Of a stretch of DNA of 64,000 nt, positions 35,372 through 46,459 are shown piece by piece; position 1 is the first letter of the stretch, and each line of letters starts with the position of its first letter. The notes below the pieces were generated by a model. That model worked only from the letters and a program-made list of their open reading frames with translations. It was not told where the DNA came from and ran no database searches. Source of the DNA: Streptomyces lomondensis (GTDB lineage Bacteria > Actinomycetota > Actinomycetes > Streptomycetales > Streptomycetaceae); contig NZ_BMWC01000016.1 in assembly GCF_014651035.1 (NCBI RefSeq), positions 62,001 to 126,000 of the forward strand, written 5' to 3'. The translations under genes were made by a program, and so were the position numbers.

Positions 35372-35439
35372 TTCAACAAACTGTTGACGCTCCGCTCGCC
35401 CCGACCCTAGGCTCCACAAAGCGGAAACACTTTTCCGCT
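35372..35439 (+). promoter_or_regulatory. catalase promoter with two palindromes
   Basis: TTCAACAAACTGTTGACG (35372-35389) carries the palindrome TCAACA-AAC-TGTTGA and supplies the -35 TTGACG (35384-35389). The -10 is TAGGCT (35408-35413) after 18 bases. The 18-mer is identical to that of the uricase operon promoter. A second, different palindrome AGCGGAAA-cact-TTTCCGCT (35420-35439) lies at the likely transcription start. Two regulators, or one regulator and an RNA hairpin, may act here. Confidence 0.75.
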
Positions 35440-35462
35440 GCCCTCTCGTACGGAAGGTCACG

Positions 35463-36920
35463 ATGTCGCAGCGCGTGCTCACCACCGAGTCCGGCGCCCC
35501 CGTCGCCGACAACCAGAACTCCGCCACCGCCGGCGTCGGCGGCCCGCTTCTGCTCCAGGACCAGCACCTGCTGGAGAAGCTCGCGCGCTTCAACCGCGAG
35601 CGCATCCCGGAGCGCGTGGTGCACGCCCGCGGCTCGGGCGCGTACGGCCACTTCGAAGTCACCGACGACGTCACGGACTTCACGCACGCCGACTTCCTGA
35701 GCTCCGTCGGCAGGCGCACCGAGGTGTTCGTCCGCTTCTCCACCGTGGCCGACTCGCTCGGCGGCGCGGACGCGGTGCGCGACCCGCGCGGTTTCGCGGT
35801 CAAGTTCTACACCGGGGAGGGCAATTACGACCTCGTCGGGAACAACACGCCGGTGTTCTTCATCAAGGACCCCATCAAGTTCCCCGACTTCATCCACTCG
35901 CAGAAGCGCGACCCGTTCACGGGCCGTCAGGAGCCGGACAACGTCTGGGACTTCTGGGCGCACTCCCCCGAGGCCACGCACCAGGTGACCTGGCTGATGG
36001 GCGACCGGGGCATCCCCGCCTCGTACCGGCACATGAACGGCTACGGCTCGCACACCTACCAGTGGACGAACAGCGCGGGCGAGGCCTTCTTCGTCAAGTA
36101 CCACTTCAAGACCAACCAGGGCATCCGCTGCCTCAGCAGCGAGCAGGCCGCGGAGCTCGCGGGCAAGGACCCCAACTCCCACCAGACGGACCTGCTCCAG
36201 GCGATCGAGCGGGGCGTGCACCCGTCGTGGACCCTGTACATCCAGCTCATGCCGGCGGCCGAGGCGGCCGGCTACCGCTTCAACCCGTTCGACCTGACCA
36301 AGGTCTGGCCGCACGGCGACTACCCGCTGCGGCGCGTGGGCCGGCTGGTGCTGGACCGCAACCCGGACAACGTCTTCGCCGAGGTCGAGCAGGCCGCGTT
36401 CTCCCCGAACAACTTCGTGCCGGGCATCGGCCCCTCGCCCGACAAGATGCTCCAGGGCCGCCTGTTCGCCTACGCCGACGCCCACCGCTATCGCCTGGGC
36501 GTCAACCACACGCAGCTGGCCGTCAACGCGCCCCGGGCCACGACCGCCGAGAACTACGGCCGGGACGGCTTCATGGCGACCAACGCCCAGGGCCGGCACG
36601 CGAAGAACTACGAACCGAACTCCTACGACGGCCCGGTGGAGACCGGCCGCCCGCTGTCGGCGCCGCTGGCGGTGTCCGGCCACACGGGCACCCACGAGGC
36701 GCCTCTCCACACCAAGGACGACGACTTCTTCCAGGCCGGCGAGCTGTACCGGCTGATGTCCGGCGAGGAGAGGTCCCGCCTGGTCGCGAACATCGCCGGC
36801 GGCCTCTCCCAGGTCTCCCGCGACGACGTGATCGAGAAGAACCTCGCGCACTTCTGCGCCGCCGACCCCGAGTACGGGCGGCGCGTGGAGGAGGCGGTCC
36901 GCGTCCTGCGCGAGGACTGA
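35463..36920 (+). CDS. monofunctional heme catalase
   Basis: 485 residues, a small-subunit clade catalase. Distal His in [16 protein letters not shown], Asn in [16 protein letters not shown], and proximal heme tyrosine in [14 protein letters not shown]. It splits hydrogen peroxide to water and oxygen in the cytoplasm. The promoter shares its palindrome with the uricase operon, so a role in removing uricase-derived peroxide is a reasonable inference. ATG 35463 follows CGGAAGG. Confidence 0.96.
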   Translation: MSQRVLTTESGAPVADNQNSATAGVGGPLLLQDQHLLEKLARFNRERIPERVVHARGSGAYGHFEVTDDVTDFTHADFLSSVGRRTEVFVRFSTVADSLGGADAVRDPRGFAVKFYTGEGNYDLVGNNTPVFFIKDPIKFPDFIHSQKRDPFTGRQEPDNVWDFWAHSPEATHQVTWLMGDRGIPASYRHMNGYGSHTYQWTNSAGEAFFVKYHFKTNQGIRCLSSEQAAELAGKDPNSHQTDLLQAIERGVHPSWTLYIQLMPAAEAAGYRFNPFDLTKVWPHGDYPLRRVGRLVLDRNPDNVFAEVEQAAFSPNNFVPGIGPSPDKMLQGRLFAYADAHRYRLGVNHTQLAVNAPRATTAENYGRDGFMATNAQGRHAKNYEPNSYDGPVETGRPLSAPLAVSGHTGTHEAPLHTKDDDFFQAGELYRLMSGEERSRLVANIAGGLSQVSRDDVIEKNLAHFCAADPEYGRRVEEAVRVLRED

Positions 36921-37226
36921 ACTCCCTGACCGCGTCCGACCGCCCGGGACCGACCCGGATGAGGGGTGGTCGCCCCGGGCACGGACGCGGGCAGGGCTGC
37001 GCGGACCGCGGCGGCGTGTGAGCCAGTGCGGTGGTGAAGGACCGGGACCGGCTTCTCGACCCGAGGGAAGCCCGCTCCGGCTCCGTCGCACCCGCCGCGG
37101 TCCCAGTACCCACCCTCCCCAGACCCCGTCCGGCGGCGCGAACGTCCTGTCGCGCCCAGCCTCGCGCCGCCGGACGGCCAGCCCGCTCAGGGTGCGGAAC
37201 GGTTCCGTCCGAAGCAGCCTGAAGGC
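36921..37226. other. intergenic region, no gene seen
   Basis: 306 bases between the catalase stop and the next small gene. Short frames here lack family resemblance and ribosome sites. The 3' part contains only a weak leader for the gene at 37227. Nothing else was recognised. Confidence 0.6.
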
Positions 37227-37463
37227 ATGGCACATCCAACCGAGCACCCGCATGTCGTGGTCCACGCCCCCGCCCTGGACGGATCCCGCCGGGTCACCCT
37301 GGGCGAGGAGCCCCTGGGGATCGCCACGCACGTCGACGACGTGGCGGAGATCCTGCGCCTGGCCGATCTCTACGTGACGGACGTCGAGGAGAGCGACCTC
37401 GTCGAGTGGCAGGGCGGCGGCCCGGACGACTGGCCCGGGCTGTCGGAGCACCACGAGTCCTGA
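37227..37463 (+). CDS. small hypothetical protein
   Basis: 78 residues, acidic. Not recognised. It reads as one soluble alpha/beta unit (VVVHAPALDGSRRVTLGEEPLGIATHVDDVAEILRLADL) ending in an acidic WQGGGPDDWPGLS tail. Codon use fits the genome and a strong hairpin follows the stop, supporting a real gene. No functional clue beyond standing alone between the catalase and a TIGR04222-like gene. Confidence 0.65.
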   Translation: MAHPTEHPHVVVHAPALDGSRRVTLGEEPLGIATHVDDVAEILRLADLYVTDVEESDLVEWQGGGPDDWPGLSEHHES

Positions 37464-37518
37464 GCGCGTACGGCAGCGGTCGTACACCCCGTACGGCACC
37501 CTCAAATCAACCTCTGAA

Positions 37519-37555
37519 CCCGGCCCCGGGGGCTTCAACCGCCCCCGGGGCCGGG
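37519..37555 (+). terminator. strong hairpin terminator
   Basis: Perfect 15-base arms CCCGGCCCCGGGGGC / GCCCCCGGGGCCGGG with a seven-base loop, 56 bases after the stop of the small gene. No T tract, as is common in actinobacteria. Confidence 0.75.
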
Positions 37556-37619
37556 CACATTCTCGACACACGGGGCCCGCCGGCACGGGGGCGGCGGGCC
37601 CCGATACGGGGGTGAAGCC

Positions 37620-38246
37620 ATGGGCGACGGTACGGCGGTCCGGCTGGAGCCGCACGAGATAGCGCTGCTGGGGGAAGGCCCGCGGGCCGCCGTCACCGTC
37701 GCCGTGGTGGACCTGCATCTGCGGGGCCTGGCCGAGGCCGACCTGCCGGGGACGATACGCAGGGGCATCGGGGACGCCGTGGCCGGGAAGCGGCCGCCGT
37801 CTCCCCTGGCGGAGGCGGTGCACCGGTCACTGCGCGAGCCCGCCGGCCTGCGGACCCTGGTGAAGGACCCGGACATCCGGCTCGCGGTGGCCCTCATGCG
37901 CATCCCCCTCGCCGAGGCAGGCCTGCTGCGCTACCCGCTGCTCGGCCCCACGCGCGCCGCCCGCCGCCACGTGCGGGAGCTGCGGCAGCGCCATCCGCTG
38001 CCCGCGAGCCGACGCGGCCTGAGCGACCACGACCGGCTGCTCGCGGTCGCCCTGCACGGCGAGGCGGCCCTGCGGCTGCTGGTGCCGCGCTTCGCCCTGC
38101 GGGCCGGACTGGTCCGCAGGGCCGAGGTGGGCGGCAAGAGCCTCCTCAAGCACTCGCGCGGTCCGTACGGAGGCGGAGGCGGAAGTGCGGGCCACGCCTA
38201 CTGCGGCGGAGGCGGAGGCGGATGCGGAGGAGGCGGCGGGAACTGA
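37620..38246 (+). CDS. TIGR04222-like protein with Gly/Cys-rich tail
   Basis: 208 residues. The start LEPHEIALLGEGPRAAVTVAVVDLHLRGL resembles TIGR04222-type proteins, and the helical middle ends in a tail of almost only glycine with two cysteines (HAYCGGGGGGCGGGGGN). The usual membrane segments of that family are not obvious, so this is a short or partial relative. The tail may be a wall or surface element; function unknown. Convergent with gcl across a bidirectional hairpin. Confidence 0.7.
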   Translation: MGDGTAVRLEPHEIALLGEGPRAAVTVAVVDLHLRGLAEADLPGTIRRGIGDAVAGKRPPSPLAEAVHRSLREPAGLRTLVKDPDIRLAVALMRIPLAEAGLLRYPLLGPTRAARRHVRELRQRHPLPASRRGLSDHDRLLAVALHGEAALRLLVPRFALRAGLVRRAEVGGKSLLKHSRGPYGGGGGSAGHAYCGGGGGGCGGGGGN

Positions 38247-38260
38247 ACGCGTGAACGCGT

Positions 38261-38295
38261 GAGGGGCGGCCCGTCCCAGAGACGGACCGCCCCTC
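38261..38295. terminator. bidirectional hairpin between convergent genes
   Basis: Arms GAGGGGCGGCCCGTC and GACGGACCGCCCCTC pair at 14 of 15 positions around CCAGA. It lies between the TIGR04222-like gene and gcl, which converge here, so it can serve both. Confidence 0.75.
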
Positions 38296-38308
38296 GGCCG
38301 TGTACGCG

Positions 38309-40093
<1,785 letters not shown>

Positions 40094-40151
40094 CGAGTAC
40101 TCCTGCTTCGGCTGTCGGATTCGCACTCCCGTCGCGCCCCGCGGTGAGCTC

Positions 40152-40218
40152 TTCCGTATTGCGGAAAGTATTTTCTACTATCTGGAATGAATGTAAGTGG
40201 GTGGGCGAAGGCCGTCAA
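40152..40218 (-). promoter_or_regulatory. gcl promoter with tandem palindromic operator
   Basis: Minus strand: -35 TTGACG (40213-40218), 17-base spacer, -10 TACATT (40190-40195). Just downstream: distal TTCCAGATAGTAGAA (40173-40187) and proximal TTCCGCAATACGGAA (40152-40166), centres 21 bases apart. The proximal site differs from the hyi site at one of 15 bases. Same architecture as at hyi, so one repressor for both is inferred. Confidence 0.85.
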
Positions 40219-40266
40219 GGGACGGAGTCGGCAAGCGGCGGACAGGCGGGGGCCGGAGGGAGCACG

Positions 40267-41025
40267 ATGGAAGCTGTCCCGACGCGACGTGGTTCTGGAG
40301 TGGCCATGGCCGAGACCGTCCCGGTGCGCTGCCCGGCCTGCCGCCGCGAGCACCGCTACACGGCTCCGGCGTACCCGTGCGTGTGCGGCGCGCCCGTCGC
40401 CCCGCCGCTGGACCGGCACAGGGCGGCGACGCCCGTCGCGCACCGGGTCTGGCAGGACGACTGGGTGACGGTGCGGTGCGCGTCCTGCGGGCGGCGCGGG
40501 GAGTGGCCGCGGCCGGAGCTGGGGTGCCCGTGCGGGGTGGTGCTGCGGGTACCGGTGGCGGACGGGGACGCCCTGGCAGGCCAGGACACCGCAGCCACCT
40601 CCACCCCTGCCCCTCCCGCTCCTGCCGGCAGGCCGCCCTTCCGGTCCGTGACGATCCGTACCGCGCTCGACGCCGTCACCGCCACCGCGCTGTATCTGCG
40701 CTGGCTGGGCTACCGGGACGTCCGCCGCGCCGACCAGCGGCCCCCGTCCGGCATCGGCCTCGCCGCCCGCGGCGTCGTCGCGCAGGTCGACCCGGCGGTG
40801 CGTCCGGCGACCCTGCGGGACGTGGAGTGCCTGTGGCTGACGGCCATGACGGAGTCCGCGGACTGCCTCTACTTCTCCGTCGCCGGATACGCGGACGACG
40901 CCCGGGCCCGCTCCGACGCCCTGGGGATCCCGCTGTTCGTCCTCGACCTCACCGGCACCCCGCGCCCGGTGAACGCCCCGGCCCACGCGCTGGCCGCGAC
41001 CGGCACGAAAAACCGGGCCCCCTGA
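40267..41025 (+). CDS. double zinc-ribbon protein with degenerate Mrr-like nuclease domain
   Basis: 252 residues from ATG 40267 (GGAGGG at 40255-40260; ATG 40306 is an alternative). Two CxxC...CxCG zinc ribbons (CPACRREHRYTAPAYPCVCG and CASCGRRGEWPRPELGCPCG) precede a C-terminal domain from about 140 (TALDAVTATALYLRWLGYRDVRRAD, GVVAQVDP, CLYFSVAGYADDA) with the outline of Mrr-type restriction-endonuclease folds. The catalytic Q-x-K position reads AQVDP, so the lysine appears lost and DNA cleavage is doubtful. It may bind nucleic acid only. Divergent from gcl. Confidence 0.75.
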   Translation: MEAVPTRRGSGVAMAETVPVRCPACRREHRYTAPAYPCVCGAPVAPPLDRHRAATPVAHRVWQDDWVTVRCASCGRRGEWPRPELGCPCGVVLRVPVADGDALAGQDTAATSTPAPPAPAGRPPFRSVTIRTALDAVTATALYLRWLGYRDVRRADQRPPSGIGLAARGVVAQVDPAVRPATLRDVECLWLTAMTESADCLYFSVAGYADDARARSDALGIPLFVLDLTGTPRPVNAPAHALAATGTKNRAP

Positions 41026-41051
41026 ACCCCGCCGCGTCCCATACTCACCGC

Positions 41052-41564
41052 ATGCCCCTCCGCATCCGCCCGGCGGCCCCCGCCGAACTCCCCGCCCTCC
41101 AGGACATCGAGCGCGCCGCCGGTGCCCTCTTCCGCGACCTCGGCATGCCGGAGATCGCCGACGACGAGCCGCCGGGACTCGACGTACTGGAGCGCTACCG
41201 CGGGGCGGGCCGCTGCTGGGTCGCCACCGAGGCGGGCGACCGGCCGATCGCCTACCTCGTCGCCGAACCCGTGGACGGCGCCCTGCACATCGAGCAGGTC
41301 TCGGTCCACCCGCGCGCCGCACGCCAGGGCGTGGGCCGGGCCCTGCTGGCGTACGCCGCCGGCCGCGCCCGCGAGGAGGGCCTGACCGCGCTGACGCTGA
41401 CCACCTTCGCCGAGGTCCCGTGGAACGCCCCCTACTACGCCCGCCTGGGCTTCCGCACCCTGGACGAGCGGGACCTCACGCCCGGCCTGCGCGCGATCCG
41501 CGCGAGGGAGGCCCAACACGGCCTGGACCGCCGGCCCCGGGTGTGCATGCGCGCCGCCGTCTGA
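41052..41564 (+). CDS. GNAT-family N-acetyltransferase
   Basis: 170 residues. Acetyl-CoA motif VHPRAARQGVGRALL (Q/R-x-x-G-x-G/A) and a C-terminal strand/helix pattern TLTTFAEVPWNAPYYARLGF are complete. The ligand acetylated cannot be told. Starts 26 bases after the zinc-ribbon gene and is probably cotranscribed. Confidence 0.9.
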   Translation: MPLRIRPAAPAELPALQDIERAAGALFRDLGMPEIADDEPPGLDVLERYRGAGRCWVATEAGDRPIAYLVAEPVDGALHIEQVSVHPRAARQGVGRALLAYAAGRAREEGLTALTLTTFAEVPWNAPYYARLGFRTLDERDLTPGLRAIRAREAQHGLDRRPRVCMRAAV

Positions 41565-41580
41565 GCCGGCCGCCCGTCCC

Positions 41581-42042
41581 TCACTCCCCCGCGAGCCTCT
41601 CCTCCGGGCAGAAGTAGAAGAGTTCGGGATCGCCTTCGTCCAGGCCGTGCACCAGACCGGCCGGGCACCAGCCGGCGCCGAGGAGCAGCTGGTGCATCGG
41701 CTGGTTGGAGACGTTGGCCGAGGTGAACAGCTTCGGAGTGGTGCACGCGGCCTCGACCGCCCCGAGGAGCCGCGTGCCCACCCCCCGCCTGCGGGCGTGG
41801 GAGCCGACCATCAGCAGGGTGACGAAGCCCTGCTCGAAGAAGGTGTACTCCAGCACGGCGTAGCCCACCGGGCCGGAGGCGTCCTCGGCCAGCAGGGCCG
41901 AGCCCTGTGCGCACCACCGCCGGATGCCCGCCCGCCGCGCCCGGTCGCCCGCCGAGGCGATCGAGTCGACGCCGGTCAGGGCCTCCGCGTCGGACACCGA
42001 GGCGCGGCGCACCACGAGGTCGCGGGATCCGGTGCCGTCCAT
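41581..42042 (-). CDS. GNAT-family N-acetyltransferase
   Basis: 153 residues. Acetyl-CoA loop VGSHARRRGVGTRLL; the C-terminus KLFTSANVSNQPMHQLLLGAGW is typical for GNATs acting on amino acid or antibiotic-like amines. The start lies three bases downstream of the acyl-CoA synthetase stop, so it is the third gene of that operon. Confidence 0.88.
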   Translation of the reverse strand: MDGTGSRDLVVRRASVSDAEALTGVDSIASAGDRARRAGIRRWCAQGSALLAEDASGPVGYAVLEYTFFEQGFVTLLMVGSHARRRGVGTRLLGAVEAACTTPKLFTSANVSNQPMHQLLLGAGWCPAGLVHGLDEGDPELFYFCPEERLAGE

Positions 42043-42045
42043 CTC

Positions 42046-43632
42046 CTAGCCGCCCCCGAACCGCTGCCGCAGCTCCACCTTGCGCACCTTCCCGGACACC
42101 GTCATCGGGAAGGTGTCGAGGATCCGCAGCCGGCTCGGGATCTTGTAGTGCGCCAACCGCCCCTCGCAGAAGGCCCGCAGCTCCTCCAGTGTGGGCGGGG
42201 TGGCCGGGTCGCGGGCGATGACGCAGGCCAGGACCTCCTCGCCGTAGTGGTCGTGCGGGACGCCCACGACCTGGACGTCCTGGATCTTGGGGTGGGTGTA
42301 GAGGAACTCCTCGATCTCGCGGGGGTAGATGTTCTCCCCGCCCCGGATGATCATGTCCTTGATGCGGCCGACGATCTCGACGTAGCCGTCCTCGCGCAGC
42401 ACGGCGAGGTCGCCGGTGTGCATCCAGCGGCCCGCGTCGATGGCCTCGGCGGTCTTCTCCGGCTCGTTCCAGTAGCCGAGCATCACGCTGTAGCCGCGGG
42501 TGCACAACTCGCCCGCCGTACCGCGCGGTTGCGTCACGCCCGTCGCCGGGTCGACGACCTTGACCTCGATGTGCGGCAGCACCCGGCCGACCGTGCCCGT
42601 GCGGTGCTCCAGGTCGTCGTCCCTGCGGGTCTGGAGGGAGACCGGGGACGTCTCGGTCATGCCGTAGCAGATGGAGACCTCCGCCATGTGCATCTCGGCG
42701 ACCACCCGCTTCATCACCTCCACCGGGCAGGGCGAGCCCGCCATGATGCCGGTGCGCAGGGAGGAGAGGTCGTAGGAGGCGAAGTCGGGGAGGTTCAGCT
42801 CCGCGATGAACATGGTCGGGACGCCGTAGAGCGAGGTGCAGCGCTCCTGCTGGACCGCCTCCAGCGTGGCCTTCGGGTCGAAGGACGGGGCGGGGATGAC
42901 CATGCAGGCGCCGTGCGAGGTGGCGGCGAGGTTGCCCATGACCATGCCGAAGCAGTGGTAGAAGGGCACCGGGATGCAGATCCGGTCCTGCTCGGTGTAG
43001 GCGATCGACTCCCCGACGAAATAGCCGTTGTTGAGGATGTTGTGGTGGGAGAGGGTCGCGCCCTTCGGGAAGCCCGTCGTGCCCGACGTGTACTGGATGT
43101 TGATGGGGTCGTCGCAGGAGAGGTCCTCGTAGGCCGGGTCCGGGGTCGCCCGTCCGAGCAGCGTCTCCCAGCTCGGGTCGCCGAAGTAGGCGACCTCGCG
43201 CAGGTCGGGGCAGCGGCCCCGCACCTCCTCCACCATCGCCCGGTAGTCGCTCGTCTTGTGGCTCAGGGAGGCGAACAGCAGCGACACCCCGGCCTGCTTC
43301 AGGACGTACTCCACCTCGTGGGTGCGGTACGCCGGGTTGATGTTGACCATGATCGCGCCGACGCGGGCGGTGGCGTACTGGACGAGGACCCACTCGGGGC
43401 AGTTGACCGCCCAGACGCCCACCCGGTCGCCCTTGACGACACCGGACGCCAGGAGGGCGGAGGCCAGCTCGTCCACCGCGGCGCCGAACCGCGCGTACGT
43501 CCAGCGCCGGCCGGACGGCACGTCCACCAGCGCCTCGCGGTCCGGCCAGGTGGCCACCGCCCGGTCCAGGTTGGCCCCGATGGTGTCGCCGAGCAGCGCC
43601 GTGCCGCCGGTTCCGTGGCTGTAGGAGCTCAC
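42046..43632 (-). CDS. AMP-forming acyl-CoA synthetase (fatty-acid-CoA ligase type)
   Basis: 528 residues from GTG 43632. Adenylate-forming motifs: [16 protein letters not shown] (P-loop), [45 protein letters not shown] and the C-terminal lysine in GKVRKVEL. It activates a carboxylic acid, probably a medium or long fatty acid, as acyl-AMP and then CoA ester. Coupled to the upstream paralogue by a four-base overlap (GTGA). Confidence 0.93.
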   Translation of the reverse strand: MSSYSHGTGGTALLGDTIGANLDRAVATWPDREALVDVPSGRRWTYARFGAAVDELASALLASGVVKGDRVGVWAVNCPEWVLVQYATARVGAIMVNINPAYRTHEVEYVLKQAGVSLLFASLSHKTSDYRAMVEEVRGRCPDLREVAYFGDPSWETLLGRATPDPAYEDLSCDDPINIQYTSGTTGFPKGATLSHHNILNNGYFVGESIAYTEQDRICIPVPFYHCFGMVMGNLAATSHGACMVIPAPSFDPKATLEAVQQERCTSLYGVPTMFIAELNLPDFASYDLSSLRTGIMAGSPCPVEVMKRVVAEMHMAEVSICYGMTETSPVSLQTRRDDDLEHRTGTVGRVLPHIEVKVVDPATGVTQPRGTAGELCTRGYSVMLGYWNEPEKTAEAIDAGRWMHTGDLAVLREDGYVEIVGRIKDMIIRGGENIYPREIEEFLYTHPKIQDVQVVGVPHDHYGEEVLACVIARDPATPPTLEELRAFCEGRLAHYKIPSRLRILDTFPMTVSGKVRKVELRQRFGGG

Positions 43633-45308
43633 CGGACGCCCTCCTCGCGGTACTCGGCGTCCGAGCCGGCCTGCGTGGCCTCGCGCAGCTCGATCCGGCG
43701 GATCTTGCCGGAGACGGTCTTGGGCAGGTCGCCGAACTCCAGCCGGCGGATGCGCTTGTAGGGGGCCAGGGTCTGCCGGGAGTGCTCGAACAGCACCTTG
43801 GCCGTGTCGGGGCCGGGCTCCCAGCCGTCGGCCAGGACGACGTACGCCTTGGGGACGGCGAGCCGCAGTTCGTCCGGGGCGGGGACGACCGCCGCCTCGG
43901 CCACCGCCTCGTGCTCCAGCAGCGCGCTCTCCAGCTCGAAGGGGCTGATCTTGTAGTCGGAGGCTTTGAAGACGTCGTCGCTGCGCCCGGTATAGGTCAG
44001 ATATCCCTCTTCGTCCCTGGAGGCGATGTCTCCGGTCCGGTAGTAACCGCCGGCCATCGCCTCCGCCGTGCGGTCCGCGTCGCCGTGGTAGCCGGTCATC
44101 AGGCCGACGGGCCGGTCCGACAGGTCGAGCGCGATCTCGCCCTCCGCGGCGCCCGGCGCGCCCGAGACGGGGTCGAGGAGTTCGACGCGGTAGCCGGGGC
44201 TCGGGCGGCCCATCGAGCCGGTCTTGAGGGGCTGGCCGGGGCTGTTGGCGACCTGCACGGCCGTCTCGGTCTGGCCGAAGCCGTCCCGGATGGTCACGCC
44301 CCAGGACCGGCGGACCTGTTCGATGACCTCCGGGTTGAGGGGCTCGCCGGCGGCGACGACCTCGCGGGGCGGGGTGCGCAGCCGGCTCAGGTCGGCCTGG
44401 ATGAGCATGCGCCAGACGGTCGGCGGGGCGCAGAAGGTGGTGACGCCCGCCCGGTCCATCTCGGCCATGAGACGGGCGGCGTCGAAACGCGTGTAGTTGT
44501 ACAGGAAGACGGTCGCCTCGGCGTTCCACGGGGCGAAGAGGTTGGACCAGGCGTGCTTGGCCCAGCCCGGAGAGGAGATGTTCAGGTGCACGTCGCCGGG
44601 CTTGAGGCCGATCCAGTACATGGTCGACAGGTGGCCGATCGGGTACGACGTGTGGGTGTGCTCGACGAGTTTGGGCCGGGCGGTGGTGCCCGAGGTGAAG
44701 TAGAGCATCAGCGGGTCGTCGGCGCGGGTCGGGCCGTCGGGCGTGAAGTCGGCGGAGGCGCCGTAGGCGTCGTCCAGGGGCAGCCAGCCGTCCGGCACGG
44801 CGCCGGCGGCACCGGCGGCGATGCGCGTGTAGTCGCCGGGGACCTCGGCGAACTTGACGGCGTCCTCGGGGCGGGCGATGACGTGCCGGACCCGGCCGCG
44901 GTCGACGCGGTCGCGCAGGTCGGCGGGGCCGAGCAGCGGGGTGGCCGGGATGACCACCGCGCGCAGCTTCATCGCGGCGAGCGCGGTGATCCACAGTTCG
45001 GCCTGGTTGCCGAGCATGACGAGGATCCGGTCCTCGGCGCGCACGCCCCGGGCGCGCAGCCAGGTGGCGAACTGCGCCGACCGTACGGACATCTCCCCGA
45101 AGGACAGCTGTGTCTCGCGGCCGTCCTCCTCGACGAGGTGCAGAGCCGTGCGGGCGTTGCCGTCGGCGATCTCGTCGAACCAGTCGAGGGCCCAGTTGAA
45201 GTACTCGGGCCGGGGCCAGCGGAAGCCCTCGTAGGCGGTGGCGTAGTCCTCGCGGTGTTCCAGCAGGAAGTCCCGCGCGCTGCGGAACAGCTCCGTCGCC
45301 GATGTCAT
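43629..45308 (-). CDS. AMP-forming acyl-CoA synthetase (ACSM/benzoate-ligase-like)
   Basis: 559 residues from ATG 45308 preceded by AGGAGGACAG. Motifs: [61 protein letters not shown], and the lysine in [15 protein letters not shown]. It resembles medium-chain or aromatic acyl-CoA synthetases more than its downstream partner does. The pair may handle different acids. Divergently regulated by the GAF-LuxR gene upstream. Confidence 0.92.
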   Translation of the reverse strand: MTSATELFRSARDFLLEHREDYATAYEGFRWPRPEYFNWALDWFDEIADGNARTALHLVEEDGRETQLSFGEMSVRSAQFATWLRARGVRAEDRILVMLGNQAELWITALAAMKLRAVVIPATPLLGPADLRDRVDRGRVRHVIARPEDAVKFAEVPGDYTRIAAGAAGAVPDGWLPLDDAYGASADFTPDGPTRADDPLMLYFTSGTTARPKLVEHTHTSYPIGHLSTMYWIGLKPGDVHLNISSPGWAKHAWSNLFAPWNAEATVFLYNYTRFDAARLMAEMDRAGVTTFCAPPTVWRMLIQADLSRLRTPPREVVAAGEPLNPEVIEQVRRSWGVTIRDGFGQTETAVQVANSPGQPLKTGSMGRPSPGYRVELLDPVSGAPGAAEGEIALDLSDRPVGLMTGYHGDADRTAEAMAGGYYRTGDIASRDEEGYLTYTGRSDDVFKASDYKISPFELESALLEHEAVAEAAVVPAPDELRLAVPKAYVVLADGWEPGPDTAKVLFEHSRQTLAPYKRIRRLEFGDLPKTVSGKIRRIELREATQAGSDAEYREEGVR

Positions 45309-45433
45309 CTGTCCTCCTGGGTGCCGGACCATTGCCGGGCGGCTCCGAGCCATCGTGTAATCCGTGATGCAGGTCTCACTACCCCCGAACGGGGGGTGCG
45401 CCCGCGCGGCGGCCGTAGTGAAGGGGCGAACAG

Positions 45434-46255
45434 GTGACAGCAGACGCGTCCGACGCGGTCGAGATACGGAACGCGCTGCTGCGCCTGCGGCGCGCCACCC
45501 GCCTCCCGGTCGCCTTCGGCGGCCTGATGGAGGCCGGTCAGCAGATGCGCATCAGCGAACTGAGCGGCACGGCGACGCACGGGCTGCGGTCGCTGGTGGT
45601 GACGTCCGGGACCGGGCTGGGCGGCAAGGCGGTGGCGCTCGCCCGGCCGTGCGTGGTGACGGACTACTCGGCGTCGCGGCAGATCAGCCACGAGTACGAC
45701 GCGCCGGTGGCCATGGAGGGACTGCGCTCGGTGCTGGCCGTGCCGGTGGTCGTACGGCACCGGGTGCGCGGGGTGCTGTACGGCGCGCTGCGCACGGCCC
45801 AGCCCCTGGGCGGGCGCACGCTGGACGCGGCCGTGGAGGCGGCGCGGGACGTGGAACGGGCGCTGGCCGTGCGGGACGAGGCCCGTACGCTCGCCGCCGG
45901 GGCCGGGGCGGGCGCGGGCTGGGAGCAGGTGCGGGAGGCGCACGCGGCGCTGCGGGCGCTGGCCCCGCGGATCGCGGACCCGCTGCTGCGCGCCGAGCTG
46001 CTTCAGGCGTGTGCGCTGCTGACGGCCGACGGCGGTGATGCCGTCCCCTCGGGGGACCGGGCCCGGCTCGCGCCGCGCGAGGTGGACGTGCTGGCGTGTG
46101 TCGCCGCGGGGGCCACGAACGCGGTCGCCGCCGAGCGGCTGGGTGTGACGCCCGAGACCGTCAAGGGGTATCTGCGGTCGGCCATGCGGAAGCTGCGGGC
46201 CCGGACCCGGGGCGAGGCCGTGGTCGCCGCGCGCCGGGCGGGATGGTTGCCGTAG
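45434..46255 (+). CDS. GAF-LuxR transcriptional regulator
   Basis: 273 residues from GTG 45434. A GAF-type sensor (about 20-150: GLRSLVVTSGTGLGGKAVAL, GLRSVLAVPVVVRHRVRGVLYGALR) precedes a LuxR helix-turn-helix at 205-265 (LAPREVDVLACVAAGATNAVAAERLGVTPETVKGYL). Divergent from the acyl-CoA synthetase operon with about 125 bases between, so it probably controls those genes in response to a small ligand. Confidence 0.88.
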   Translation: MTADASDAVEIRNALLRLRRATRLPVAFGGLMEAGQQMRISELSGTATHGLRSLVVTSGTGLGGKAVALARPCVVTDYSASRQISHEYDAPVAMEGLRSVLAVPVVVRHRVRGVLYGALRTAQPLGGRTLDAAVEAARDVERALAVRDEARTLAAGAGAGAGWEQVREAHAALRALAPRIADPLLRAELLQACALLTADGGDAVPSGDRARLAPREVDVLACVAAGATNAVAAERLGVTPETVKGYLRSAMRKLRARTRGEAVVAARRAGWLP

Positions 46256-46271
46256 GTTTGTGATGTTTTCT

Positions 46272-46297
46272 GATATGCCGGTCTGTTCGATATGCCG
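46272..46297. repeat. direct repeat before the LAL regulator gene
   Basis: GATATGCCG occurs twice, at 46272-46280 and 46289-46297, 17 bases apart, in an AT-richer stretch of the 204-base gap between the GAF-LuxR and LAL genes. It could be a tandem half-site for a regulator. No other gene is seen in the gap. Confidence 0.35.
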
Positions 46298-46459
46298 AAG
46301 GGTTCCCGACAGGGCGCCGACGCCGTGTTCCGCCGCTTTCGGGAGACCGATGAATTTTCCCCTCGACGCCCGTTGTTATTTCCCTCACCACACCGTCCGT
46401 CCGAAATTCAATGAGCTGTTGCCTAATATTGGCCAGGACACGACACAGGGAGGGAAGCG

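Noticed and set aside
42046-44994. Single 982-codon frame across both acyl-CoA synthetases
   Set aside because: The second half reads only the shadow of the upstream synthetase; the true gene starts at GTG 43632 with a four-base overlap.
46407-46421. TTCAATGAGCTGTTG resembling the shared uricase/catalase element
   Set aside because: Matches only part of the 18-mer, the palindrome is broken and the gene is unrelated.
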